A stretch of 64,000 nucleotides of DNA, from contig QRFJ01005035.1 of assembly GCA_006176705.1 (NCBI GenBank), positions 1 to 64,000 on the forward strand. The letters are read 5' to 3'. The stretch comes from Cocos nucifera (taxonomy: Eukaryota > Streptophyta > Magnoliopsida > Arecales > Arecaceae). Position 1 is the first letter of the stretch, and each line of letters begins with the position of its first letter. Position numbers and translations under genes: made by a program. Of this stretch, positions 33,689-45,180 are shown in pieces. The notes under the pieces were generated by a model, which was given only the letters and a program-made list of their open reading frames with translations, was not told the DNA's origin and ran no database searches.

Positions 33689-35636
33689 TGTTGGAAAATG
33701 TATCCTAAAGTCAATCATCAGCCTATTGATGGTTGAGCTATTTTATAAATATAATTAATTTATTAATTAATAAAATATATTTTTGATATTTTCATCATAA
33801 GTTTTAATCTTCTAATGAACTCCATTGTTATGATAAAGTTCTTAGGACTATTTAGATTCGATAAAAAGAGAATTTATCTATTAGTCCTTAAAACTATTCA
33901 TGACCAAATGATAGGCTGTTAATAAGGACGACAGCTTCTATCCAGCATAGGTCACTGTATGGCATATAGGTTGATTATTCTCTTAACCAAAGAGTATGGA
34001 GACACTAGTATGGCATATAAGTGAGATGTAAGTGTACATCGTCATTAAACGTGACCAATTCTAGAGCATTCTGCTATCGATAATGTCTCTGATGGGATAT
34101 AGATATAAGTATCCCTTAGACCTAAGATCACCTTAGTGACTTGCAAGCAACTCACTATGCTTTAGTACCAAATTAACTAAATTTTTAATTCAGTAATGAA
34201 AGACTTTTGGGCACAGTCAAATACTTGCGAAGTCAATGTGTGATCAAAATGAGATTGACCACTCCAAGAGTTGAAGAAGAATGTGTCACTGTATTTCAAT
34301 ATAGCAAAATCTTGGCTAGGTAATCCATAAGATGGATTTGATATTTTGAAATACAATGTAGACAACCTAATCAGAGTTGATAGTTAAACTTTGAGGTGTC
34401 CTACGAGCATTTTGGTCAAGGGGTTGAATTATATGGAAACTATATCCATATGGATTCTAAGAATGTTGTTCTACACATTCGACCTATCCAGCCATCGGGT
34501 ACCATTACTAGATGGTCACTTTGACTGGTATATAAATTTGTTCCTATGCTACTGGCTTAGGTTTGGACCTATGAGATTATATATATTAGAGTTCATGATC
34601 TGATTGGATGGTTGAATGATCAATAATTAAGAATCATTCTAGGGTTAAATGATCAATACAATTGATGTTTAACCTAGTGCAAGTATTGCAAGAGGATCGA
34701 TTAGCAATTCTATTGTTAATTGACTTAATTTAATTAATCCAAAGAGCTGAGATTAAGTCTAATTAAATATGATTTAATTAAATTTGGTTTGGACTTGATT
34801 GGATCAAGTTCAATTGGTTTATTGAATAAAGCCAAGTGCAAAGAAGAACTAATCCTAGTTCAACTAGGACTTGGGTCAATCTAATTTTTAATTTAATTAA
34901 AATTAGTTCAAATTTAAATATAATTTAATTTAATTTAATTATATTCTTAATTAGGTTAATATCTAATTTAGTTGGGTTGGTTTAATCTTCTGATTTTAAT
35001 TTGGTTTGAGAAACAATCTTGTTTAGACCAAGTCAAAATAAGAGTCCTAGTGTGACAAGGACTCCCTATATCTTGTGCCACCTTGGACCCCAACCTTGAC
35101 CCCATGCCATTCTCTCTTTATTTTTGGTATTGAATCCCCCCTCCCCAACCTTTCATACATGTCCCCTCTCCCTCTCTCTCTCTCTCTCTCTTATTTGGAA
35201 TAAGTTAGGTGGACATTGGCTTAAGAAGGTAAGTTGTTGTGGTTTGTTTGGATTCTATGTGATAGAATCCTTGTTGACCAACAACATCTTCCCTTGAGTG
35301 CCACCCCCTCTTTTAATTATTTCTTGCTCGACATTCCATGAAATTAATCTCCTTTCTTTGTGCTTCCTCCCTTACTGATCCACACCAAAAGGCATTTTGT
35401 GAGGAGGCGCCCAAGAGTTAGGTGCGCCCCAATGGCAAATGTGATGAGGATGTTTGCCCAAGTCTTGGGCGCCCCAACAACTTCCCATGTATATTGATAT
35501 TGCCTAATCTAGGAATTTGATCTAGACTTGGACTCTTCCATAACTTTTCCGATTTATTGGATAAATTTTGTTACTTAATTTATTTTATAAAATATAGAGC
35601 TTTGAGAGAGGTTTTGGGTGTGCATAAAAATCAGAA
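33689..35636 (+). repeat. 5' LTR of the family B element, running into the gap
   Basis: It starts TGTTGGAAAATGTATCC and matches 42295 to about 44143 of the B 3' LTR. The last ~640 bp expected are lost in the N gap. The base before it (TCCCA) and the bases after the 3' LTR (AGTAC) do not form a duplication. Confidence 0.8.
35172..35191 (+). repeat. (CT)n microsatellite in the B LTR
   Basis: Ten CT units, expanded from the shorter CTCTCTCTCC found at the same place in the 3' LTR (near 43750). Confidence 0.9.
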
Positions 35637-36636
35637 NNNNNNNNNNNNNNNNNNNNNNNNNNNNNNNNNNNNNNNNNNNNNNNNNNNNNNNNNNNNNNNN
35701 NNNNNNNNNNNNNNNNNNNNNNNNNNNNNNNNNNNNNNNNNNNNNNNNNNNNNNNNNNNNNNNNNNNNNNNNNNNNNNNNNNNNNNNNNNNNNNNNNNNN
35801 NNNNNNNNNNNNNNNNNNNNNNNNNNNNNNNNNNNNNNNNNNNNNNNNNNNNNNNNNNNNNNNNNNNNNNNNNNNNNNNNNNNNNNNNNNNNNNNNNNNN
35901 NNNNNNNNNNNNNNNNNNNNNNNNNNNNNNNNNNNNNNNNNNNNNNNNNNNNNNNNNNNNNNNNNNNNNNNNNNNNNNNNNNNNNNNNNNNNNNNNNNNN
36001 NNNNNNNNNNNNNNNNNNNNNNNNNNNNNNNNNNNNNNNNNNNNNNNNNNNNNNNNNNNNNNNNNNNNNNNNNNNNNNNNNNNNNNNNNNNNNNNNNNNN
36101 NNNNNNNNNNNNNNNNNNNNNNNNNNNNNNNNNNNNNNNNNNNNNNNNNNNNNNNNNNNNNNNNNNNNNNNNNNNNNNNNNNNNNNNNNNNNNNNNNNNN
36201 NNNNNNNNNNNNNNNNNNNNNNNNNNNNNNNNNNNNNNNNNNNNNNNNNNNNNNNNNNNNNNNNNNNNNNNNNNNNNNNNNNNNNNNNNNNNNNNNNNNN
36301 NNNNNNNNNNNNNNNNNNNNNNNNNNNNNNNNNNNNNNNNNNNNNNNNNNNNNNNNNNNNNNNNNNNNNNNNNNNNNNNNNNNNNNNNNNNNNNNNNNNN
36401 NNNNNNNNNNNNNNNNNNNNNNNNNNNNNNNNNNNNNNNNNNNNNNNNNNNNNNNNNNNNNNNNNNNNNNNNNNNNNNNNNNNNNNNNNNNNNNNNNNNN
36501 NNNNNNNNNNNNNNNNNNNNNNNNNNNNNNNNNNNNNNNNNNNNNNNNNNNNNNNNNNNNNNNNNNNNNNNNNNNNNNNNNNNNNNNNNNNNNNNNNNNN
36601 NNNNNNNNNNNNNNNNNNNNNNNNNNNNNNNNNNNN
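35637..36636. other. Assembly gap, exactly 1000 N
   Basis: A round-number gap, so its true length is unknown. By the two flanks it should contain the end of a B 5' LTR, B leader, gag and part of pol, then the A1 5' LTR, leader, gag, protease, integrase and RT start: well over 10 kb. Open frames across the N have no meaning. Confidence 0.98.
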
Positions 36637-37955
36637 CCTTTTCCCCAGTAGCTATGCTAAAATCCATCCGCACATTGCTTGCTGTTGCAGCCTATTTCGA
36701 TTATGAAATATGGCAAATGGACGTGAAAACGGCATTCCTAAATGGATATCTTGAGGAAGATATCTATATGGAACAGCCGCTAGGTTTCACATCCAGTGAT
36801 ACTGATCACAAGGTTTGCAAGCTGCAAAGGTCCATATATGGACTTAAGCAAGCATCTCGGAGCTGGAACACTCATTTCAATGATGTGATCAAAAAGTTTG
36901 GTTTCATCAAAAATGAAGAGGAACCATGTGTTTTCAAAAGGGTCAGTGGGAGCGCTGTTGTCTTCCTCGTATTGTACGTGGATGACATCCTCCTTATTGG
37001 GAATGATATTCCCATGTTGACATCAGTCAAGATGTGGTTGTCCAAGGAATTCTCCATGAAAGACCTAGGTGAAGCATCCTTTATTCTAGGAATTAAGGTC
37101 TATAGGGATAGACCGAATAGGATGCTAGGACTTTCACAGAAGATGTACATAGAGAAAGTACTAAAGAGGTTTAGTATGGAAAACTCTAAGAGGGGATTAA
37201 TACCCTTCAGACATGGTATTCATCTTTCCAAGAAGATGTGCCCCAGCACACCTGAGGAAATAGAATGCATGAGCAAGATCCCTTATGCTTCTGCAATAGG
37301 GAGCCTCATGTATGCCATGCTATGTACACGACCTGATATAGCCCATGCTGTGAGTGTCACAAGCAGATATCAGTCAAATCCAGGTGAAGAACACTGGACT
37401 TCTGTGAAATGTATCCTTAAGTACTTGAGAAGAACTAAGGATATGATGCTGGTCTTTGGTAACGGAGAACTCCTGGTCCAGGGATACACAGACTCGGACT
37501 TCATGTCCGATATAGATGATCGAAAGTCGACATCTGGGAGTCTGTTTGTGTGCAATGGTGGAGCTATCAGCTGGAAGAGTTTCAAGCAAACGGTGATAGC
37601 AGATTCCACCATGGAAGCAGAATATATCGCTGCATCAGAAGCTGCGAAGGAAGCATTCTGGTATAAGAAGTTTGCTGCAGAAATCGGAGTAATGCCATCA
37701 GATGCCATTCCTCTATACTGCGACAACAATGGCGCCATAGCCCTTGCTAAGGAGCCGAGGTCTCACCAGAAATCCAAGCATATTGAGCGGCGATACCACC
37801 TCATCCGCGATTACCTCGAGAAGGGTTATGTCGAGGTCAAGAGAGTCAACTCCGCAGATAATGTGGCAGACCCACTTACAAAGCCGTTGGGCCAGCAGAA
37901 GATCGAAGCCCACCTTGAGAAGATGGGACTTAGACTTGTAGCCAATTGGCTTTAG
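36637..37955 (+). CDS. Copia A1 pol, C-terminal part: intact RT and RNase H
   Basis: This is the best-preserved coding sequence here: 433 codons from the first ATG (36654) to the TAG, with no frameshift. Upstream codons (SPVA) show it is the end of a longer polyprotein cut by the gap, so that ATG is internal. Counting from it: RT has Asp23 in MDVKTAFLN, QASRSWN at 66-72, and YVDD at 108-111. The connection includes TRPDIAHAV at 225-233. RNase H has Asp280 in YTDSDF, Glu321/Glu323 in MEAEY, and Asp357 in CDNNGA. The C-terminal HIERRYH (376-382) and ADPLTKPL (405-412) are typical of Tork/Angela-side copia. All catalytic residues I can place are present. The protein would copy element RNA in cytoplasmic particles. 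The stop is 14 bases before the LTR. Confidence 0.93.
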
Positions 37956-37956
37956 G

Positions 37957-37969
37957 ACAAGTGGGAGAT
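37957..37969 (+). other. Polypurine tract of the A1 element
   Basis: CAAGTGGGAGAT directly before TGTTAGATAT at 37970; intact and canonical for copia elements. Confidence 0.9.
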
Positions 37970-38112
37970 TGTTAGATATATGTGCCCTAGAAGCCAGAAT
38001 TGGCTGACACTTGTAATACACTTCTAGGGGCAAAATTATAATTTTGACTAAAATCAATAAATGGGTTATTTTCTATCACATATGTGTATTTAGTGTCTGT
38101 GATACATCCTTT

Positions 38113-38183
38113 GAGTTAATGGTAATGATAATTCATATTTTCAAGAGTTGAAAATTTAAGACATGAATAATCATTATTAACTC
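38113..38183 (+). other. U3 inverted repeat H0 of family A
   Basis: The outer arms 38113-38136 (GAGTTAATGGTAATGATAAT then TCAT) and 38163-38183 (ATGAATAATCATTATTAACT then C) pair with one mismatch and a 3-base bulge. Inside is a perfect 8-bp stem, ATTTTCAA (38137-38144), GAG, TTGAAAAT (38148-38155). It starts about 145 bp into the LTR and is recognisable in all complete A LTRs. Confidence 0.75.
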
Positions 38184-39041
38184 ATAAATTGCTCCTGACC
38201 ATAGGATCATCACGAGGATGGTGATTGATCCGGAAGGTTGGTGTACAATCGCTTCTCTTTAGTAGATGAGTCTTGAGTCTACGGTGTGGAGACACCGGAG
38301 CGAGAGTACAGGTACTCGTTAGAGAACGAGGGCACTGAGCGTGACCACCTCGAGTAGTCATTAGGGAGTCTACCTTCTCGTCAATGACTGACTCGATGCT
38401 GCAGTAGTGTGTCTGGTTCTTTGACCTGAGATGCATCGGCAGTTCACCTTGAGGGTGTTATAGTTTGACTACACCATTACTCGGTCTCCTAGCCATATGG
38501 AACCCTGAGGTGTATGTTGGCTATGACATGTTCATTGTAGGAACTGGATTGCATCAAGATGGAATCTATCTACCTCGGTGGTAGAGGAGTAGCCCTATGA
38601 TGATCATGAGAATCAAGTCCAGAAATCCATGGCCATGGTAGAGTGAAATAATAGAAAGAGTTTCTATTTAGATTTTCACATTGGACTCGAATCGAATGAT
38701 TACATCATATGACAGAGACTAGGGTTTGACGAGTTCACCTTAACCCTAATCTGATCGGGGCTCAAGATAGAAGAACTTGAATCACACAGGTAGCTGCACC
38801 AAGAGGTTCGCATTCAGCTCTGATGGGTTGCCACCATATACTGCTAGGTGTCACTGGTGGATTTTGGGAGCAATTAGAATGATTTAGATGATCGATCATT
38901 CTAGCTGTTCGAATCAGAAGAGTTCTGATCCATCGAAAGGAGTTTCGATGATGTCGATGATAGAGATCATGACATATCCCATTACCATACAGAACTGAAC
39001 CTAACTGGGTCACACAAACAAGGGTTTGAATCTGGTGATCA

Positions 39042-39125
39042 TCAATTGAACTGATCTAGTTCAATTGATCTGAATGAGATTCAATTAGGTTCAAGGAAAT
39101 CGTGCTAGCACTCGATTGAACCTAA
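39042..39125 (+). other. U3 inverted repeats H1 and H2 in the A1 3' LTR
   Basis: H1: TCAATTGAACT (39042-39052), spacer GATCT, AGTTCAATTGA (39058-39068). H2: TTAGGTTCAA (39085-39094), palindrome GTGCTAGCAC (39102-39111), TTGAACCTAA (39116-39125). Both stems are perfect. Confidence 0.8.
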
Positions 39126-39662
39126 CGTTCTTCTTTTGCTATCATAAATAAGTTGTCCTGTCTGAGCCAAAGGAGTTTGTGCTCAAACAGAGGCCTTCAT
39201 ATGGTCTGACAGGAGGTTGTCCAAGTCAGAAAAGGTTGTCTTATTTGTAAGACACTACTTGCCATTTTTGGTCACCTGCCATTTCTTGTTCTTTGACTTT
39301 GGTCAAAAGTCTACCTTTGACTGGTCAAACGTTGACCATTGACACTTTGACTTTTGACCACATGTCATGCACCTATTGGAGAGCTGGTGGGGGCCTGTCC
39401 CCCTGCCAGAACCTGGCAAGGAGAAGGGCGCACGCCACCCTAGGCGTGTGCCCAAGTTGGAGGCGCCTAGGAGTCCTTGTTGGACAAGGACTCCATCTCC
39501 TTTTTGGATTCCAATTAGAGTTCTTCTAAGAACCAACTTTGACTGGTCTTAGGCACCCTCTAAGGAGGAATCCAGGGGACTCTATTCCCACCAATCAGAT
39601 TTAGATCTGATTTCACAAAGGGTTGTGATTGGTTGGGAAGAAGAGGAGTTGGATCACAGCTA

Positions 39663-39674
39663 GTCTATAAATAA
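39663..39674 (+). promoter_or_regulatory. TATA box of the A1 3' LTR
   Basis: GTCTATAAATAA, a strong match, about 1.69 kb into the LTR. The CCAAT-type ATTGGTTGGGA stretch lies about 35 bp upstream. Confidence 0.6.
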
Positions 39675-40249
39675 GACCCTGCGCCCAACTCAGATTCTAA
39701 GCAATTCAATTGAGAAAACCCCACGCCCCAAGGCTGCCTCTCCCCTCCTTCTCCATGCCATAGTCTCTTCTCCCCTTGCTCTCCACGTCCAAAAGGAGTT
39801 TTGGACCTTGGTTGGTGCGATTCAGATCAAAGAAAGGCGATCAAAAATAAGAAGGCTGCGCTGCTGCAAAGGACGACTGCTCATCTTCAAAAAGAGTTTT
39901 GAAGATCCTCCAGATCAGATCCAGATCTGATTTTTGGAGGTGTGATAGAGAAGAAGAGGATCTCCAGATCCAACCCGAGTGGATACCGGTAGAGGCCAGG
40001 CGCTTGCGTGGCTAAGATCCAGAACCTTCCGCTGCAAACAGGATCATCAACAGGGTAATAGGATTACCCAGATCAGGTAAATTAAATTTGATTTAATTTA
40101 TCTTTTAATTTTATTTTATTAAAATAATAAGAATCAGATCTGAAATATATCAAGATCTGATTGGGATCAAGAGAAAAATTTTTAAAATATATCTCTTGAT
40201 CTGATCAGATCTGAACGAACCTGGACCGAGAAATCAGGATTTTCCTTCA

Positions 40250-42281
40250 GTTAAAACCCCATATGAGATATGGACAGGGTGTAAGCCAACACTTTCGCAC
40301 CTTAGGGTTCGGGGGTGCTCGATTTATGTCAAACGATTAGCAACAAACAAACTTAGACCTATGTTTGATAAGTGTACATTCATAGGATATCCAAAACAGA
40401 CCAAAGGATACTATTTCTACCATACTGATGAACAAAAGGTGTTCGTCAGCCTTAGGGCAACCTTTTTGAAAAAGAAGTTTCTTGATGAAGGAACTATTGC
40501 CTCTAAGGTTGAACTTGATGAAGTTCAACAGGTAGAAAGTCTGACATAAAATGTTGAACCTAAGTCGGATTTGATCAGATCAGATCCGAAGCCTAGTGAA
40601 CCCACACCATTAAGATGATCCAGTAGAGTACCCTGCCATTCAGATAGATACTATAGATTTTTAATCCAGAATGGTGATCCCATCGAACTCGATGAGAACG
40701 ATGAGGATCCGATCACTTATATAGATATGATGTAGAGACCCGACTCTGAGAAATGGCTAGAAGCCATGAGATCCGAAATGGATTCCACGAAGGTCAATGA
40801 GGTATGGACATTAGTTGACCCATCAGAAGGGGTTAAACCCATTGGGTGTAAATGGATCTTCAAAAGAAAGAGGGACACAGATGAAAAGGTGAAGATCTAT
40901 AAAGTTCGTCTGGTTGCTAAGGGGTATCATCAACGTTATGGTATTGACTATGATGAGACATTCTCTCCTATGGCAATGCTTAAGTCCATTCGGATCATGC
41001 TTGCTATTGCTGCCCATCTGGACTATGAGATTTGACAGATGGATGTGAAGATAGCTTTCCTAAATAGAGAGCTGATCGAAGAGGTAATATATGATACAAC
41101 CTGAAGAGTTCATATCCACAAATGAGTCCAAGGTGTGCAAGCTTCAGAGATCCATTTATGGATTGAAGCAGGCATCTCGAAGTTGGAACATGCATTTTGA
41201 TAAAGTAATCTAAACATATGACTTCATTTAGAACGGAGAATAACCCTGCATTTACAAATGGGCAAATGGTCCAGCAATGGTATTTCTTATTTTGTACGTG
41301 GATGATATTCTCTTAATCAAAAATGACATCTTCGCAATAAAAGGAATAAAAGTATGGTTATCATCACAGTTCTTCATGAAGGACTTGGGTGAAGCATCCT
41401 ACATCCTAGGGATGAAGATCTATAGGAATAGATCTAAAAGGATGCTTGGTATATCCCAATCCACATATATAAAAATTGTGCTGAAGAGGTTCCGCATGGA
41501 GAATTCCAAAAAGGGCTATCTTTCGATAGATCAAAAAATTTGTCTCTCTAAAAAAGATTGTCCGACAACTTCTGAAGAGAGAGAGCATATGAGTAGAATT
41601 CCATATGCTTCAATAGTGGAATCTATTATGTATGCAATAACATATACGAGACCAGACGTGGCATACTCACTAGGAGTAGTGAGTAGATACCAATCTGATC
41701 TTGAAGAAAATCACTGGAAGGTGGTTAACACCATCCTTAACTGTTTGAGAAGTACTAAGGACCAATGGTTGGTTTATGGTGAGTCAGATCTGAAGCTTAT
41801 GGGGTTTACAGACTCTAACTTTCAATCTGATCATGATGATAGTAAAAGTGTGTCGGGATATATCTTTACTCTAAATGATGGAGCTATCTAATGAAAAAAT
41901 TTCAAGCAGCATACAGTGGCTGACTCTGTTTGTAAAGTAGAGTATATGGCAGCATCAGATGCAGTAAAGAAAGCTGTATGACTAAGAAAATTCATCACCG
42001 AGCTCGAAGTAGCATCCTTCATTGATGGTCCAGTCCTGCTCTACTGTGAAAGCAGTGGTTCCATAGCTCAAGCAAAGGAATCGAAGGCACACTAGCGAAC
42101 AAAGCATATTCTGCGCTACTCCCATTTGGTCCACAAGATCGTGGATCATGGTAACATCGACCTTCAAAAGGTCGATGGAAAAGAGAACCTAGCCGACCCC
42201 TTCGCTAAAGCCCTGGCAATCAAGAAGTTCGACAACCATAAGTTGAAGATGGGTATTAAATACTATGTCGAGTGGCTTTAG
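40250..42281 (+). pseudogene. Family B pol: integrase tail, RT and RNase H, decayed
   Basis: The segment opens in the integrase C-terminal region (PYEIWTGCKP, then FDKCTFIGYP at 40361). The RT N-terminal part (KWLEAMRSEMDSTKVNEVWT) is at 40753-41035, ending at a TGA in place of Trp just before QMDVKIAFLN. A frameshift follows near 41095. The open piece 41277-41891 has YVDDILLIKND, SQSTYIK, TRPDVAYSL and the RNase H motif FTDSNF. It is stopped where Trp is expected (TAATGAAA). The last part has KVEYMAAS, a CESSGSIAQ segment with Glu for Asp, and ADPFAKAL before the TAG at 42279-42281. It is a different copia from family A (about half the residues agree by eye). Confidence 0.88.
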
Positions 42282-42294
42282 GATAAGTCGAAGT
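42282..42294 (+). other. Degraded polypurine tract of family B
   Basis: GATAAGTCGAAGT before TGTTGAAAAT at 42295; AAGTGGGAG has become AAGTCGAAG. Confidence 0.6.
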
Positions 42295-44784
42295 TGTTGA
42301 AAATTGTGTCCCAAAGCCAATCGTCTGCCTGTTGATGGTTGAGATATTGTAATTGATTTATTAATTAATAAAAAATATTTTGGCATCTTTTTTCATCATA
42401 AGTTTACATCTTTTAATGAACTCCATTATTGTGATGAAGTTCTTAGGACTATTTAGTTTCGATAAAGAAAGAATTTATCAATTAAGCCTTAAATTTGTTC
42501 TTGACCAAATGATAAGCAGTTAATTAGGACAACAACATCCATCGAGCATAGATCGCTATATGCCATATAGATTGGTGTTCTTTTAACCAAGGTGTATGGA
42601 GATACTGATATAGCATACAGGTGAGATGTATGGATACATCGTCATTGAACGTGACCAACTCCAAAGCATTCTACTGTCGAGAATAACTCGAATGGGATAT
42701 AGGTATAAGTATCTCTTAGACCTGAGATCATCTCATGACTTACAAGCAACTCACTATGCTTTGGTACCGAACTAATTGAATTTCTAATTCAGTAACGGAA
42801 GGCTTCTAGGCATAATCAAGTACTTGCAAAGTCGGAGTGTGATCAAGATGGAATTGACCACTTCAAGAGTTGGAAAAGAATGTATCACTCTATTTCAATA
42901 TAGCAAAACCTTGGCCAGAATAATCCATCAGATGAATTTGGTATTTTAAAATATAATATGGACAACCTGATCAAAGTTGACAGTTGAACTCTGATATGTC
43001 CTACAAGCATTATGGTCAAGGGGATTAATTATATTGAAACTATATCCGCATGGGTTCTAAGGATGGTGTTCTACACCTTCGACCTATTTGACTGTCGGGT
43101 ATCATTGCTAGATGGTCACTTCGATTGGTATAGAAATTTATTTTTATACTACCGACTTAGGTTTGGACCTATGAGGTCACACACATTAGAGCTTACGATC
43201 TGATTGGATGGTTGATTAACGATTAAGAATCGTTCTAGGGTAAAATAATCAATACAATTGGTGTTTAACCTAGTACAATTATTGCAGGAGGATCGATTAG
43301 CAATTGGATTGCTAATTGACTTAATTTGATTAAGCCAATAGGCTAAGATTAAGTCTAATTAAATATAATTTAATTAGATTTAGTTTTGGCTTGATTGGCT
43401 CAAGTTCAATTGGTTTATTGGATAAGCCAAGTGCAAGGAAGAACTAGTCCTAATCTAACTAGGACTCGAATTAATCCAATTTTCTAATTTGATTAAAAAA
43501 TAAATTAGAATTAAATTTAATTTAATCTAATTTAATTAAGTCCTTAAATGGGTTAGGGTCTTCTTTAATTCAGTTGGTTTAATCTTGATTTTATTTGGTT
43601 AAAAGATCTTGTTTGATCAAGTCAAAATAGGAGTCCTAATGTGACTAGGACTCCCTATCTCCTCGCACCACCTTGGTCCCAACGCCCCCCATACCTATGT
43701 TTTAGATATTTTTCATAAAAAATCCCTTTCTTCCTGATTTTTATGCCCTCTCTCTCCCTCCAAGTCATATTTGGAAGTTAGGTGGAAGACCAAGTCAAAG
43801 GAGGAATTGGTTTTGCTTAGGATTCTATAAGATAGAATCCTTGTTGACCAAAACATCTTCCCTTAAGTGCCACCCCCTCTTTTAATTAATTCTTCTCTTA
43901 TTTTATGAAAATAATCTCCTTTTTTTGTGTGCCCTCCCTTGCTGGTCCATGCCAAAAATTGTGGAGGAGGCACCCAAAAGTTGGGCGCCACAACAACTTC
44001 GCATGTTTGGATATTCCTAGTCTAGGAATTTGATCTAACTTAGACTCTTCTTTTTCTCTATTTATTGGATGAATTTTATTATAATTTTTTCATAAAATAT
44101 AGAGCTTTAGAAGATATTTGGGGTGTGCAAAAATTAGAGAAAGAGGGTCCTTGGGCATGGAGGTTCCATAGGCACCAAACTAGGTGTCTAGGTGACAGAA
44201 AAGAGAATAAGAAGAGGGTCCTCTTCTAGGGCTGTTTTATTTTCATTCTCTTCTCCTTTTTTTTGAGTTTTTCTAAGAGAGTCTCAGTTCAGCAAAATCT
44301 CATCTTCCTTCTCATATCTTGGAGAGTCTAAATTTTGAAGAAGAAAGTATTGGATCGATCGTCGAAGATGGATCAGTACAGTACTAGCTTGCTGTGCTGA
44401 TTTCCTGCATCAAACTTTAGATCAGAGATTGTAGGCTCATGTGGATGACCCCTAAAGGTCGGATGCATGTGTGGATCATGACTTCATCCTTAAGCCTAGA
44501 TTAGCAAGTTAGAACATCTAAACTTGCTCAGGTAATAGATCTGATCTATAAACTTCATACCTGTATTTGATGTAGTGTAGATCTAGGTTGATTTGATCAA
44601 CCTTTTTTTTTCTTATTTGATTTTAATTTTTAATTTAATATCATACTTTAATCATGTAATAGATCTGAGATCTAGGTGTTTACATGATTGTTTAAATAAA
44701 TTTTAGATTTATTTAAGTCTTCCACTGTAAGATCTTGAAAAAGTTTCAAGATCTACTTGTGAAACCCTAGATTTGGTTCCTTCA
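42295..44784 (+). repeat. 3' LTR of the family B element, 2490 bp
   Basis: It starts TGTTGAAAATTGTGTCCC and ends GGTTCCTTCA. It contains the hairpin GGAGTCCTA (43630-43638), ATGTGAC, TAGGACTCC (43646-43654). It is directly followed by family B pol sequence from a different copy. Confidence 0.88.
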
Positions 44785-45180
44785 AGTACCATGTCAGCCA
44801 GATAGATACTATGATTTCCTGGCCCGAGATGGTGATCCCATCGAACTCGATGAGAATGATGAGGATTTGATCACCTATATGGATGCAATGCAAAGATCTG
44901 ATTCCGAGAAATGGCATGAGGCCATGAAGTCCGAAATGGAGTCCATGAAGGTCAACAATGTGTGGACATTGGTTGACCCACCTGAAGGAATTAAATCCAT
45001 TGGATGTGAGTCTTCAAAAGAAAGAGGGGCGTAGATGGAAATGTAGAGACCTATAAAGCCTATTTGGTTGCCAAGGGGCATCATCAATGCTAAGGTATTG
45101 ACTATGATGAGACGTTCTCCCCTATAGCAATGCTCAAATTCATTCGGATAATGCTTACGATTGCTACCCATCTGGACCCC
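44785..45180 (+). pseudogene. Second family B pol fragment (RT N-terminal part)
   Basis: Matches 40624-41030: GDPIELDENDEDLITYMDAM, then EKWHEAMKSEMESMKVNN and VWTLVDPPEGIKSIG, then frameshifts, ending at the ATLD-like AAHLD position. It is part of the copy into which the B element 33689-44784 may have inserted. It stops abruptly at 45180, where minus-strand A LTR sequence begins. Confidence 0.8.

Larger units (their letters stand above)
37970..40249 (+). repeat. 3' LTR of the A1 element, 2280 bp
   Basis: It starts TGTTAGATATATG and ends GATTTTCCTTCA; next comes family B pol (40250), so the A1 element was inserted into B pol. Its 5' LTR is in the gap, so the target duplication (GTTAA on this side) cannot be checked. 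All three U3 hairpins and the TATA box are intact. Confidence 0.92.

Noticed and set aside
33298..33708. 136-codon frame on the plus strand
   Set aside because: It crosses from one family B LTR into another and is not open in the matching LTR at 43.6-44 kb.
35557..36706. Three open frames of about 360 codons across the N run
   Set aside because: They consist of undetermined bases; no protein is encoded in N.
37370..38057. Minus-strand frames of 71 to 122 codons opposite RNase H
   Set aside because: Shadows of the intact plus-strand pol; the same shadows appear at 58859-59227 opposite the minus-strand copy.
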